Positions 1 to 8,725 are shown, counted from the first letter of the stretch. The stretch is 64,000 nt of DNA from Lachnospiraceae bacterium (GCA_017620255.1 JAFZQU010000028.1:1-64000), one strand, 5' to 3'. The notes: generated by a model not told the origin, from the letters alone. Numbers and translations are program-made.

Positions 1-1
1 A

Positions 2-49
2 ACCAAAGAAATGCTGAAGTTTGAAGAATACTCCATCAAGATGGCGTAA
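2..49 (+). CDS. C-terminal end of an unidentified gene (partial)
   Basis: The frame starting at base 2 stays open from the window edge to a TAA at 47-49 and would encode about 15 C-terminal residues. The stop codon lies inside the first copy of the ATGGCGTAA repeat. There is too little sequence to name a product, and it may not be coding; it is listed because a gene upstream of ychF on the same strand is plausible. Confidence 0.25.
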   Translation, partial: TKEMLKFEEYSIKMA

Positions 50-204
50 ATGGCGTAAAAAGCCGCAGACTTTGGCAGATGAAATGTCCAAAAGAAAAAA
101 CAGTTCGGACAATGGCGTAAATGGCGTAAGACTGTATAGGATCTTCATATAAGTCATTATAAGCCGATATAACTTGATAGCAGATGGCGTAAAAAATGGC
201 GTAA
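41..204. repeat. three pairs of the nonamer ATGGCGTAA
   Basis: Exact copies of ATGGCGTAA occur at 41-49, 50-58, 112-120, 121-129, 184-192 and 196-204. They form three close pairs whose first members are 71 and 72 bases apart. The sequence between pairs is not conserved, so this is not a simple tandem duplication. All six have the same orientation and lie in the leader of ychF. Paired, phased direct repeats suggest binding sites for a protein, but I do not recognise the motif. Confidence 0.85.
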
Positions 205-257
205 AATGCCAGCCCAAAGTCCGGAAATACTTGAAAATAAAGGAGATATGAAAAAAT

Positions 258-1355
258 ATGAAACTGGGAATCGTCGGCCTGCCGAACGTGGGCAAATCTA
301 CATTGTTTAATTCTCTGACGAAAGCAGGAGCGGAATCCGCCAATTATCCGTTCTGCACGATCGACCCGAATGTGGGTGTCGTTGCCGTGCCGGACGAGCG
401 GATCAAACTGCTCGGGGAATTATACCATACAAAAAAAGTCACACCGGCAGTGATCGAATTTGTGGATATCGCAGGCCTTGTAAAAGGAGCGAGTAAAGGG
501 GAAGGCCTCGGGAATCAGTTTCTGGCTAACATCCGTGAAGTGGATGCGATCGTTCATGCCGTCAGGTGTTTTGAGGATGCGAACGTGGTGCATGTGGACG
601 GTTCGATCGATCCCCTGCGGGATATCGAGACCATCAACCTGGAACTGATCTTTGCTGATATCGAAGTGCTGGAACGCCGCAAAGCAAAACAGGGCAGGGC
701 TGCCAACAACGATAAGAAGATCGCAAGGGAAGTGGAGATGTTAAACCGCCTGATCGCCCACCTGGAAAACGGACAGATCGCGCGGACATTCGAAACGGCT
801 GACGACGATGAAGCGGAATGGTTTGCTTCCTATAATCTGCTGACGGCAAAGCCGGTCATCTATGCGGCCAACGTGGCGGAAGACGACCTTGCCGATGACG
901 GTGCGGGCAATCCGCATGTGCAGAAGGTGCGTGATTTTGCCAAAAACGAGGGAAGTGAAGTTTTCGTGATCTGCGCACAGATCGAGCAGGAGATCGCGGA
1001 ACTGGACGATGATGAAAAAGCAATGTTCCTGGAAGATCTCGGATTGAAAGAGTCGGGTCTTGATAAACTGATCGCGGCCAGCTACAGACTGCTGAACCTG
1101 ATGAGTTTCTTAACGGCAGGCGAAGATGAGTGCAGAGCCTGGACCATTAAGATCGGGACAAAGGCCCCGCAGGCAGCCGGTAAGATCCACACGGATTTTG
1201 AGCGCGGCTTTATCAAAGCCGAAGTCGTCAATTATAAAGACCTGCTGGATTGCGGATCGCTTGCCGCAGCCAGGGAGAAAGGCCTGGTCGGCATGGAGGG
1301 AAAAGACTATGTGGTCAAGGACGGAGATGTGATCCTGTTCCGCTTCAATGTCTGA
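258..1355 (+). CDS. ychF: redox-regulated ATPase YchF (OLA1 family)
   Basis: This 365-residue protein is full length for YchF, an Obg-family translation-factor P-loop protein that in characterised members hydrolyses ATP rather than GTP and binds the ribosome. The N-terminus carries the P-loop GLPNVGKST (about residues 7-15), then the switch motif DIAGLVKGAS near residue 70. The usual G4 motif NKxD is replaced by a NVAE-type sequence near residue 205, which is the family hallmark for ATP preference. The C-terminal third is a TGS domain. The ATG at 258 follows AAAGGAGATATG with good spacing. A terminator at 1428-1455 closes the unit. The leader carries the ATGGCGTAA repeats. Assignment is secure; the physiological role in this organism is not visible from sequence. 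Confidence 0.97.
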   Translation: MKLGIVGLPNVGKSTLFNSLTKAGAESANYPFCTIDPNVGVVAVPDERIKLLGELYHTKKVTPAVIEFVDIAGLVKGASKGEGLGNQFLANIREVDAIVHAVRCFEDANVVHVDGSIDPLRDIETINLELIFADIEVLERRKAKQGRAANNDKKIAREVEMLNRLIAHLENGQIARTFETADDDEAEWFASYNLLTAKPVIYAANVAEDDLADDGAGNPHVQKVRDFAKNEGSEVFVICAQIEQEIAELDDDEKAMFLEDLGLKESGLDKLIAASYRLLNLMSFLTAGEDECRAWTIKIGTKAPQAAGKIHTDFERGFIKAEVVNYKDLLDCGSLAAAREKGLVGMEGKDYVVKDGDVILFRFNV

Positions 1356-1427
1356 TCCTGTGGACAAGGTTTTCAAATAGCCCCCACAATCCACCACTAT
1401 ATCTTGTGCCATTTATAAAAATAACCA

Positions 1428-1455
1428 CAAACGCCCATGTATTGGGCGTTTTTTT
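1428..1455 (+). terminator. rho-independent terminator after ychF
   Basis: AACGCCCA (1430-1437) pairs perfectly with TGGGCGTT (1443-1450) around a 5-base loop, and five further T follow. It separates ychF from the mraZ cluster. Confidence 0.9.
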
Positions 1456-1489
1456 GTTACGATTTTTTTAAATTTTTTCCAAAAAAGGG

Positions 1490-1518
1490 TTGCATTTTGT
1501 CACTTTTGCGGTTAAAAT
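1490..1518 (+). promoter_or_regulatory. sigma-A-type promoter of the mraZ cluster
   Basis: A -35 TTGCAT at 1490-1495 and a -10 TAAAAT at 1513-1518 are separated by 17 bases. Transcription should begin near 1525, exactly where the MraZ-box repeats start. Confidence 0.8.
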
Positions 1519-1524
1519 GATGTC

Positions 1525-1554
1525 AAAGTGGTAGAAAGTGGAGCAAAGTGGTAG
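1525..1554 (+). promoter_or_regulatory. MraZ operator: three AAAGTGG repeats with 10-bp period
   Basis: AAAGTGG begins at 1525, 1535 and 1545, so the copies lie on one helix face, and a weaker fourth unit (AGAGGTG) begins at 1555. MraZ proteins are known to bind short tandem TGGG/AAAGTG-type repeats upstream of their own gene and autoregulate the division cluster. The array lies at the predicted transcription start, which fits repression by a bound MraZ multimer. Confidence 0.85.
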
Positions 1555-1571
1555 AGAGGTGAGCGCCTGTT

Positions 1572-2000
1572 ATGTTCATGGGTGAATACAACCACACAAT
1601 CGATGCGAAGGGGCGTCTGATCATCCCGGCGAAGTATCGCGAAGAGCTTGGGGAAGTCTTTGTGATCACGAACGGAAACGATGGTTGTCTCAATATCTAT
1701 ACCAAAGAGGCATGGGAAACCTTTTTGGAGAAACTGCTCCGTCTGCCCGGAAATGAAGACAAGAGAAAAATGGTCCGCGCACTCGTTTCGCAGGCCGATT
1801 CGGTAGAACTCGACAAGCAGGGACGTATCCTTATCTCACCTGCATTGAGGGGAAAGGCAGGACTGGATAAGGATGTCGTGCTTGCCGGGGCTATCGATAA
1901 GATCGAAGTCTGGGACAAGAGTAAGTGGGAGACCGCGACGGGGAACACTGACATTGATGACATCGCGGAAAGGCTGGCAGATCTGGGCTTGAGCATCTAG
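1572..2000 (+). CDS. mraZ: transcriptional regulator MraZ
   Basis: This 142-residue protein matches the usual MraZ length and contains two SpoVT/AbrB-like halves, each with the DxxGR signature (DAKGR near residue 12, DKQGR near residue 79). MraZ forms ring-shaped oligomers that bind promoter-proximal tandem repeats. It is the first gene of the division cluster and sits directly downstream of an AAAGTGG repeat array, so autoregulation is expected. The ATG at 1572 follows GAGAGGTGAG; a second in-frame ATG at 1578 is possible. rsmH follows after 23 bases. Confidence 0.97.
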   Translation: MFMGEYNHTIDAKGRLIIPAKYREELGEVFVITNGNDGCLNIYTKEAWETFLEKLLRLPGNEDKRKMVRALVSQADSVELDKQGRILISPALRGKAGLDKDVVLAGAIDKIEVWDKSKWETATGNTDIDDIAERLADLGLSI

Positions 2001-2023
2001 TTGGAATCCTTGGGAGGAATCGG

Positions 2024-2959
2024 ATGAACTTTTCGCATCAGTCTGTTTTGCTTACGGAAACCGTGGACGCGTTATGTGTGAAGCCGGAAGGGACCTACGT
2101 GGATGGCACGTTGGGCGGCGGAGGACATGCGGAAGCGGTACTTTCCAAATTAAACGATCAGGGGAGATTGATCGGTATAGATCAGGACGAAGCAGCGATC
2201 GCTGCCGCAGGGGAACGGTTGAAGGCGTTCCCGAATGCGATCCTGATAAGAAGCAATTACTGCTACATCAGGGATGAACTGGAACGCCTGGGGATAGAAA
2301 GCGTTGACGGTATCGTCCTTGACCTGGGAGTATCCTCCTATCAGCTGGATACGCCCGAGAGGGGATTTTCATATCAGTCAGACGCGCCGCTTGACATGAG
2401 AATGGACACGCGCAGCAGCGTCACCGCCAAAGAGATCGTCAACGGATACAGCAGACAGGAACTGTTTCGCATGATCCGTGACTATGGGGAAGATCCTTTT
2501 GCGGAGAACATAGCCAAACATATTGTGAACGCAAGGGAACAAAAGCCGATCGAGACGACAGGGGAACTGGTCGAGATCATCAAAGCAGCGGTTCCCATGA
2601 AGGTTCGCAAAAAGGGAGGCCATCCGGCGAAGCAGACGTTCCAGGCGATCAGGATCGAATGCAACAGAGAACTGGAGGTGTTAAAGGAATCGCTGGATGG
2701 GATGATCGATCTTTTGAAACCGGGAGGACGGATCTGTGTGATCACGTTTCACTCACTGGAGGATCGGATCGTCAAAACCATTTTTAAAAACAGTGAACAA
2801 CCGTGTACCTGTCCGCCGGATTTTCCGGTCTGTGTATGCGGAAAAAGATCAAAGGGGAAAGTGATCACAAGGAAGCCGGTCATACCGGCCGAGGCCGAAA
2901 TGGCAGCGAATCCGAGATCCAAAAGCGCAAAATTACGCGTTTTTGAAAAAGGGAGATAA
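2024..2959 (+). CDS. rsmH: 16S rRNA (cytosine1402-N4)-methyltransferase RsmH
   Basis: This 311-residue protein is full length for RsmH (MraW), which methylates N4 of C1402 in 16S rRNA using S-adenosylmethionine. The SAM-binding glycine motif GTLGGGGHA lies at about residues 28-36, and the family-typical [10 protein letters not shown] motif is near residue 240. It occupies its standard place between mraZ and ftsL. The ATG at 2024 is preceded by GGGAGGAATCGG. A cysteine-rich stretch near the C-terminus ([13 protein letters not shown]) is common in Firmicutes RsmH. Confidence 0.97.
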   Translation: MNFSHQSVLLTETVDALCVKPEGTYVDGTLGGGGHAEAVLSKLNDQGRLIGIDQDEAAIAAAGERLKAFPNAILIRSNYCYIRDELERLGIESVDGIVLDLGVSSYQLDTPERGFSYQSDAPLDMRMDTRSSVTAKEIVNGYSRQELFRMIRDYGEDPFAENIAKHIVNAREQKPIETTGELVEIIKAAVPMKVRKKGGHPAKQTFQAIRIECNRELEVLKESLDGMIDLLKPGGRICVITFHSLEDRIVKTIFKNSEQPCTCPPDFPVCVCGKRSKGKVITRKPVIPAEAEMAANPRSKSAKLRVFEKGR

Positions 2960-2969
2960 GGAGTAATCT

Positions 2970-3440
2970 ATGGCTACGACTCAGGGACGAGGAAGAAGCG
3001 GATATCGCGGAAATGAAGAATATGTATACGGGAATACTGCAAGAGCGTTGCGCCCTGTGCAGGTGGATGAACCGCGGGAGAAAAAGCTCAGTCACAGAGC
3101 CCGCAGGAACAGAGACCGTGCGGCACACATGAGTTTCGGCTACGTTCTGTTTCTGACGCTCGCCATTGTGGCGACCGGGATCGGATGCCTGCAGTATCTG
3201 AAACTTCAATCCGAGATAACCAATTCGATCAAACGAATATCCGTACTGGAAAGCCAGCTGAATGAGATCAAGGCTGAAAACGACGATACGGAAAGCAGGA
3301 TCAAAGGCACGGTAAGTTTCGAAGAGATCAAGAAACGTGCGATGAATGAACTCGGCATGCAGTATGCGACACAGGATCAGATCGTAAAGTATGCCAGTGA
3401 TGATACGGACTACGTAAGACAATATATAGATATTGATTGA
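2970..3440 (+). CDS. ftsL: FtsL/DivIC-type septum protein
   Basis: This 156-residue bitopic protein has a basic cytoplasmic N-terminus of about 50 residues, one membrane segment at roughly 52-72, then a heptad-like coiled coil (about 75-110) ending with the EEIKKRAMNELGM stretch typical of FtsL/DivIC. It lies between rsmH and the division transpeptidase, the normal position of ftsL. FtsL partners FtsQ/DivIB and DivIC in the divisome and activates FtsWI. FtsL sequences diverge strongly, so the name rests on topology and context more than similarity. The cytoplasmic tail is longer than in E. coli FtsL. Confidence 0.85.
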   Translation: MATTQGRGRSGYRGNEEYVYGNTARALRPVQVDEPREKKLSHRARRNRDRAAHMSFGYVLFLTLAIVATGIGCLQYLKLQSEITNSIKRISVLESQLNEIKAENDDTESRIKGTVSFEEIKKRAMNELGMQYATQDQIVKYASDDTDYVRQYIDID

Positions 3441-3465
3441 GCAATTCCACTATATGTGGTATACT
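3437..3465 (+). promoter_or_regulatory. internal promoter before ftsI
   Basis: A -35 TTGAGC at 3437-3442 overlaps the ftsL stop codon, and a -10 TATACT lies at 3460-3465 with a 17-base spacer. It would allow ftsI and downstream genes to be expressed apart from the mraZ promoter. Confidence 0.6.
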
Positions 3466-3467
3466 AT

Positions 3468-3499
3468 GGTCTGGATGCCAAATTGGCGGTATCCGGACC
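3468..3499 (+). promoter_or_regulatory. strong stem-loop in the ftsI leader
   Basis: GGTCTGGAT (3468-3476) pairs with ATCCGGACC (3491-3499), one pair being G-T. Inside it GCCA/TGGC forms a second 4-bp stem around AAT, leaving a GGT bulge. Only a short imperfect T-rich run follows (GTTTCATTT), so it may be a weak terminator of the upstream mRNA or a 5' stabilising element rather than a full terminator. Confidence 0.55.
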
Positions 3500-3533
3500 G
3501 TTTCATTTAAACAGGAAAAGGCGGGATCTCTGA

Positions 3534-5858
3534 TTGGCTAAGCAGGATGAACAGCGTTTTACAATGAAGATGCAGAGAAAGCTGGCTGTATTATTCGTTA
3601 TAATACTGATAGCTTTTTTTGCGTTAAGCGTGCGCCTGTTTGCGATCAACAGGGATAACGGTGAGAAATACAAGAAACAGGTATTGTCCCAGCAGGAATA
3701 TGACAGCGTAACGCTGGTGGCGAAAAGAGGAGATATCCTGGATGTGAACGGCTCCAAACTGGCCGTCAGCCAGAAAGTCTATAACGTGATCGTCGACTCC
3801 AAGACGCTGAATGGTAATGACGGAGAATATCTCGAACCAACCCTGACTGCCCTTTATTCCACGGGCATTTCTTTTCTTTATACACAGAATGAACTGCGTG
3901 ATTTTATCAGGCAGAATCCTTCCAGCCAATACAGGGTCGTGGCAAAGAAACAGAGTTTTGAAGTGACCAGTCCGCTGATGGACATACTCAACAACCCGGC
4001 GGATCATCCGAACATCAAGGGCATCTGGCTGGAGGACAGTTATCAGAGACAGTACCCTTATAATTCCCTTGCCTGTGACGTGGTCGGATTCGTCCAGGGT
4101 GACAACGAAGGGATCTACGGGCTCGAAGAATTCTACAACGATTCCCTGAACGGGACAAACGGACGCGAATACGGATACCTGAACGACGATGAGAATCTCG
4201 AGCGTACCATCAAGCCCGCACAGGACGGATATACGATCGTCACCTCACTGGATGTGAACATACAGAGTATCGTCGAGAAACATATCCTTGCGTTCAATGA
4301 GGAATACAGGGATGCGCACAGGGAAGGCCCCGGCAGTACGAATACCGGCGTGATCGTAATGCGTCCGGACACCGGTGAAGTGCTGGCTATGGCAAGTTAT
4401 CCGGTATTTGACTTAAACAACCCGCGCGATATCACCGGCTTAAAGATCGAAATGCCGGAGATCACGCTTTCCCCCGCAGGAGAGATTTCCGGAGAGGAAG
4501 GCACAGAGGATACGGAATCGGAAGAAGCGGCTGCAGAAGAGAATGCAGGCGGAGAGAATGAGAATACCGAAGAGGAGATGCAGGCCAGAATGGTCCTGAC
4601 GCCGCAGGCGGGTGATGATATCGCATCCTACGGCGATGCCTATGAGGAAGCCTATGAAAAGGCCAAGATGGAAGCGCTGAATGCGCTCTGGAAGAATTTC
4701 TGCATCAACTCAACCTATGAACCCGGTTCCACCATGAAACCGTTCACGATGGCGTGCGGATTGGAGGAAGGGATCTTAACGGGAAATGAAAACTATACCT
4801 GTGAGGGCGTGCTGAGTATCGGCGGACATGAGATCCACTGTTCCAACCGTCTCGGACACGGCGACCTGACTTTTTCAGGCGCATTGGAAAAATCATGCAA
4901 CGTTGCATTCATGAAGATCGGTGCCTCGATCGGCAAAAAGACCTTCATGAAATATAACAGGATCTTTAATTTCGGCTTAAAGACCAATATCGACCTGGCA
5001 GGCGAAAGCCGGACGGACACACTGGTCTTTGATGAGTCCATCATGAATCCGACCGACCTTGCGATCGGATCTTTCGGACAGGGTTTCAATACGACCATGA
5101 TACAGATGGCAACGGGATTCTGTTCCCTGATCAACGGCGGATATTATTATCAGCCGCATCTTGCCACAAAGATCCTGAATGCGGAAGGTGCGACCGTCCG
5201 TGCCATAGAGCCGAGGGTGCTGAAGCAGACGATCTCTACGGAAACATCCGAAAAGATCAGACAGCTCTGCGTCAATGTCGTTACGGAAGGTACCGGTAAA
5301 AGCGCCAGACCGGCAGGCTATATGATCGGCGGGAAAACGGGAACGGCCGAGAAACTGCCGCGTGGAACCGAGAATTATCTGGTGTCCTTTATCGGATTTG
5401 CGCCGGCGGATGATCCGCAGATCGTGATCTATACGGTCATCGATGAGCCAAATGCCAAGGAACAGGCCTCCGCCAAGTTCGCGACAGTCTTGACAAGGGA
5501 TATCCTGACGGAAGTGCTGCCTTATCTGAATGTATTCCAGACAGAAGAACTGACGGAAGAAGAAGCGGCTGAACTTGCCGAAAAACAGCTTCTGTTCTCG
5601 AACGGTTCGACGCAGGAAGAAGAACCGGAAGAGGAGATCACGGAAGAAGAGACCGAAGAAACGACGGAAGGCGAAGAGACGGAAGAAGCGGAAGAAGAGA
5701 AGACGGAACGCAAGATAGAGTTTGATCCGGAAACCGGTTATGCGATCGATCCGACAACAGGGGATCTGCTGGATCCGGAGACCGGAAGGCCGATCGATTC
5801 CACGGTATCGGATCTGCCGCCCGATAACTCGTCGCCGATTACGTTTGTAGATGAATGA
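3534..5858 (+). CDS. ftsI: division-specific penicillin-binding protein (FtsI/PBP2 class B transpeptidase)
   Basis: This 774-residue class B PBP cross-links septal peptidoglycan together with FtsW. It has a membrane anchor at about residues 14-33, a dimerisation domain, and a transpeptidase domain with the three catalytic motifs STMK (Ser399), SCN (454-456) and KTG (601-603). Two features are unusual: a Glu/Asn/Gly-rich acidic insert at about residues 315-355 just before the active-site serine, and a long acidic C-terminal tail from about residue 665 that ends in repeated DPETG-like units. No PASTA domain is present. The start is TTG at 3534 after a weak GGCGGG; an ATG at 3564 is an alternative. 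mraY follows after 25 bases. Confidence 0.94.
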   Translation: MAKQDEQRFTMKMQRKLAVLFVIILIAFFALSVRLFAINRDNGEKYKKQVLSQQEYDSVTLVAKRGDILDVNGSKLAVSQKVYNVIVDSKTLNGNDGEYLEPTLTALYSTGISFLYTQNELRDFIRQNPSSQYRVVAKKQSFEVTSPLMDILNNPADHPNIKGIWLEDSYQRQYPYNSLACDVVGFVQGDNEGIYGLEEFYNDSLNGTNGREYGYLNDDENLERTIKPAQDGYTIVTSLDVNIQSIVEKHILAFNEEYRDAHREGPGSTNTGVIVMRPDTGEVLAMASYPVFDLNNPRDITGLKIEMPEITLSPAGEISGEEGTEDTESEEAAAEENAGGENENTEEEMQARMVLTPQAGDDIASYGDAYEEAYEKAKMEALNALWKNFCINSTYEPGSTMKPFTMACGLEEGILTGNENYTCEGVLSIGGHEIHCSNRLGHGDLTFSGALEKSCNVAFMKIGASIGKKTFMKYNRIFNFGLKTNIDLAGESRTDTLVFDESIMNPTDLAIGSFGQGFNTTMIQMATGFCSLINGGYYYQPHLATKILNAEGATVRAIEPRVLKQTISTETSEKIRQLCVNVVTEGTGKSARPAGYMIGGKTGTAEKLPRGTENYLVSFIGFAPADDPQIVIYTVIDEPNAKEQASAKFATVLTRDILTEVLPYLNVFQTEELTEEEAAELAEKQLLFSNGSTQEEEPEEEITEEETEETTEGEETEEAEEEKTERKIEFDPETGYAIDPTTGDLLDPETGRPIDSTVSDLPPDNSSPITFVDE

Positions 5859-5883
5859 GTCATGTTTGACCGGAGGAAATCAA

Positions 5884-6840
5884 ATGGATAAATGGGTTTT
5901 TGTGGCACTGATCGTGTCCTTTGCACTGAGCGCTCTGCTCGGCCCCCTCATGATCCCTTTTTTGCACAAATTAAAATTCGGACAGACGATCCGCGAAGAC
6001 GGACCGCAGAGCCATCTGCAGAAGAACGGCACCCCTACGATGGGCGGCGTGATCTTTTTGATCCCTCTGATCATCACAACACTTTTCTACATGAAGCAGT
6101 ATCCGCTTGTGCTTCCCGTATTGCTGATGACGGTCGCTTTTGCGCTCATCGGGTTTGTGGATGATTTTGTCAAAGTCGTCCTGAAACGTTCCATGGGCCT
6201 GACGGCGTTGCAGAAAATGGCAATGGAGATCGTTGTGACAGCGGTCTTTGTATATTACATGATGAAGAATGATTCGGTGGATCTCGGATTTTATCTGCCC
6301 TTTGGCGGGAGAGAGATGATCGGCGCCGGCGTGATCGCCGTCCTGATCCTGATCCCTGCCGTACTCGGGACCGTAAACGGCGCCAATTTCACGGACGGGC
6401 TGGACGGCCTGGCGAGCTCCGTCACGGCAGTTATTGCGGTTTTCTATGCGCTGGTATCCATGGAACTGAACAGCGGGATCGCGCCGGTATGTCTGGCAAT
6501 GCTTGGCGGACTGCTCGGTTTCCTGCTCTACAATGTTTATCCCGCAAAAGTCTTTATGGGAGATACGGGTTCTCTGGCGCTTGGCGGTTTTGTAGTCGCC
6601 TGTGCGTATATGACACATACGCCGATCTTTCTGATCCTGGTCGCCTGCATCTATCTGGTGGAGGTGCTGTCTGTGATCCTGCAGGTCGGATACTTCAAGA
6701 TCACAAAGGGAAAACGGATCTTTAAGATGGCACCGATCCATCATCATTTTGAATTGTGCGGCTGGTCGGAGACCAGAGTGGTTGCGGTCTTTACGATCGT
6801 TACGATCCTGCTCTGTACGATCGCCTTTATCGGACTGTAA
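5884..6840 (+). CDS. mraY: phospho-N-acetylmuramoyl-pentapeptide transferase MraY
   Basis: This 318-residue polytopic membrane enzyme transfers phospho-MurNAc-pentapeptide from UDP to undecaprenyl phosphate, giving lipid I. Family motifs are present: the early DGPQSHLQK/TPTMGG region, the DDFVK aspartates, NFTDGLDGLA in a cytoplasmic loop, and the C-terminal HHHFE near residue 285. About ten membrane segments are visible. The ATG at 5884 is preceded by CGGAGG at 5871-5876; an earlier in-frame ATG at 5851 would overlap ftsI and lacks a good binding site. murD, usually the next gene in such clusters, is missing; ftsW follows directly. Confidence 0.97.
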   Translation: MDKWVFVALIVSFALSALLGPLMIPFLHKLKFGQTIREDGPQSHLQKNGTPTMGGVIFLIPLIITTLFYMKQYPLVLPVLLMTVAFALIGFVDDFVKVVLKRSMGLTALQKMAMEIVVTAVFVYYMMKNDSVDLGFYLPFGGREMIGAGVIAVLILIPAVLGTVNGANFTDGLDGLASSVTAVIAVFYALVSMELNSGIAPVCLAMLGGLLGFLLYNVYPAKVFMGDTGSLALGGFVVACAYMTHTPIFLILVACIYLVEVLSVILQVGYFKITKGKRIFKMAPIHHHFELCGWSETRVVAVFTIVTILLCTIAFIGL

Positions 6841-6855
6841 CGGAAGAATCGATCT

Positions 6856-8010
6856 ATGGCAAGGCATGAAGGACGAAAAAAAGAGAAGAAAACAGGTATG
6901 TTTGACTATACACTTTTGTTTATAGTTTTGTTCCTGCTGTGTTTCGGTCTGGTCATGCTTTACAGCGTCAGTTCCTACGAAGCAAACCTCAAGTTTCAGG
7001 ATTCGGCCTATTATCTGAAAAAACAGTTATTTGCGACCGTGTTCGGCATCGTTGTCATGCTGATCACCACGTTCATCAACTACCATATCTGGGATAAGGT
7101 GACGATCATCGCGTATTTCGTTTCATTGGGGCTGATCCTGCTTGTTTTGACGCCGCTCGGATACGAAGCGAACGGGGCCAGGAGATGGCTGGATGTCGGT
7201 ATCTCGCTGCAGCCGGCAGAGGTTGCCAAGGTAGGTATGATCATATTTTTTGCCAGTGTTGTATCCAGATTCGGGAAACGGATCCAGTCCTTAAAAAGTA
7301 CGCTGTTTACGATCGCTCTGGCGGTTCCCGTGGCGTTATCCGTTTTGTTCATAACCGAAAACTTAAGTTCCGCGATCATCATTTTCTGTATCGTTCTCAT
7401 GATGATCTTTGTTGCTACGCCGAACTATAAAGAATATTTCCTGATCGGAGCGGGCATCATCGCCGCTGCCGCGGTCATCGTCCTGCTCGTCAGCAAGGGC
7501 ATCCTTCCGGAAACGCTTTCCTACCGTTTCAGCCGGATCAACGCCTGGCTGAATCCGGAAAAATATGCTTCGACCACCGGCTTCCAGACCCTGCAGTCAC
7601 TCTATGCCATCGGCTCCGGTGACATCTTCGGCAAGGGCCTCGGACAGAGTATGCAGAAACTCGGATTCATTCCCGAGGCGCAGAACGATATGATCTTTTC
7701 CATCATCTGCGAGGAACTCGGACTGTTCGGAGCGACGGCGATCATCGTGATGTTCCTTCTGATGATCTGGCGTTTCCTTGTCATCGCCAATAATGCGGCC
7801 GACCAGTTCGGTGCGCTTTTGGTTGTCGGTGTTATGGCGCATATTTCGATCCAGGTGATCTTAAACATAGCGGTTGTGACCAATACGATCCCGAACACCG
7901 GGATCACGCTGCCGTTCATCAGTTACGGCGGCTCATCCATTGTCTTTCTGCTTTCGGAGATCGGCCTGGTGTTGAGTGTATCAAGAGGTATCCGTCTTGA
8001 AAACAAGTAA
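6856..8010 (+). CDS. ftsW: peptidoglycan glycosyltransferase FtsW
   Basis: This 384-residue SEDS-family protein has about ten membrane segments. SEDS proteins polymerise lipid II; FtsW does so at the septum with its cognate class B PBP. Typical elements are the LQPAEVAKVG motif near residue 115, the large extracellular loop around residue 230 (FQTLQSLYAIGSG), and the C-terminal PFISYGGSS motif. A basic N-terminus precedes the first membrane segment. It overlaps the following ftsQ by 14 bases. Context between mraY and ftsQ supports FtsW over RodA or SpoVE. Confidence 0.95.
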   Translation: MARHEGRKKEKKTGMFDYTLLFIVLFLLCFGLVMLYSVSSYEANLKFQDSAYYLKKQLFATVFGIVVMLITTFINYHIWDKVTIIAYFVSLGLILLVLTPLGYEANGARRWLDVGISLQPAEVAKVGMIIFFASVVSRFGKRIQSLKSTLFTIALAVPVALSVLFITENLSSAIIIFCIVLMMIFVATPNYKEYFLIGAGIIAAAAVIVLLVSKGILPETLSYRFSRINAWLNPEKYASTTGFQTLQSLYAIGSGDIFGKGLGQSMQKLGFIPEAQNDMIFSIICEELGLFGATAIIVMFLLMIWRFLVIANNAADQFGALLVVGVMAHISIQVILNIAVVTNTIPNTGITLPFISYGGSSIVFLLSEIGLVLSVSRGIRLENK

Positions 8011-8725
8011 AAGAACCATCGTATTGTTCATCGTATTGCTTGTTTTGATCCTCCTGACCACATCGGCGCTCTTTGTGATCAAAAACAGGTTTTCCGTCGA
8101 TACGGTCAATGTGATCGGGAATGAGCATTATACGGATCAGGAGATCATCGATCTGGTCATGACCGGAAAATATGGTCACAATTCGGTGTACCTGTACCTG
8201 AAATATCATAATAAAGAAGTGGGGTCCATCCCGTTTATCGAACAGACGGATATCGAACTGGTATCGCCGCGGGAAGTGAAAATTCAGGTCTATGAAAAAG
8301 CGGTGGCAGGCTATGTCGAATACCTCGGACATTATCTGTACTTTGACAAAGACGGTATCGTTGTGGAATCCTCCAACAGACAGATGGAGGGGATCCCGTT
8401 CGTGACCGGGCTCCATTTTGATCATGTGGTCCTGCATGAGAAACTCCCCGTGGACGATGAGGGTATCTTCAAACTGGTCTTAAACATCACACAGCTTCTG
8501 ACGAAATATGAGATCTCAACGGACCGGATCTATTTTGACAGTGTCGACCATATCACGCTGTATTTCGGAAACGTACGGATCTACCTCGGGACCAGTGAAC
8601 ATCTGGACGAAAAGATCAATAAACTGCAGTATCTTTTGCCCAAACTGGAAGGGATGTCCGGGGTGCTTCACATGGAAAACTATACGGGTGAGACGGGTAC
8701 ATTCACCTTTGAAAAGGATGAATAG
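7997..8725 (+). CDS. ftsQ: cell-division protein FtsQ/DivIB
   Basis: This 242-residue bitopic protein has a short basic N-terminus, a membrane segment at about residues 8-30, and a POTRA-type domain beginning with FSVDTVNVIGNEHYTDQEI, followed by the FtsQ beta domain. It links FtsL/DivIC to the septal synthase. I chose TTG at 7997 because AAGAGG (7983-7988) is well spaced before it; a GTG at 7976 in the same frame lacks such a site. The start lies inside the end of ftsW, so the two are translationally coupled. murG, often found between ftsW and ftsQ, is absent. Confidence 0.9.
   Translation: MKTSKRTIVLFIVLLVLILLTTSALFVIKNRFSVDTVNVIGNEHYTDQEIIDLVMTGKYGHNSVYLYLKYHNKEVGSIPFIEQTDIELVSPREVKIQVYEKAVAGYVEYLGHYLYFDKDGIVVESSNRQMEGIPFVTGLHFDHVVLHEKLPVDDEGIFKLVLNITQLLTKYEISTDRIYFDSVDHITLYFGNVRIYLGTSEHLDEKINKLQYLLPKLEGMSGVLHMENYTGETGTFTFEKDE

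Noticed and set aside
41..204. ATGGCGTAA repeats as a CRISPR array
   Set aside because: Units are only 9 bases, grouped in pairs, with no palindromic repeat of CRISPR length and no cas genes.
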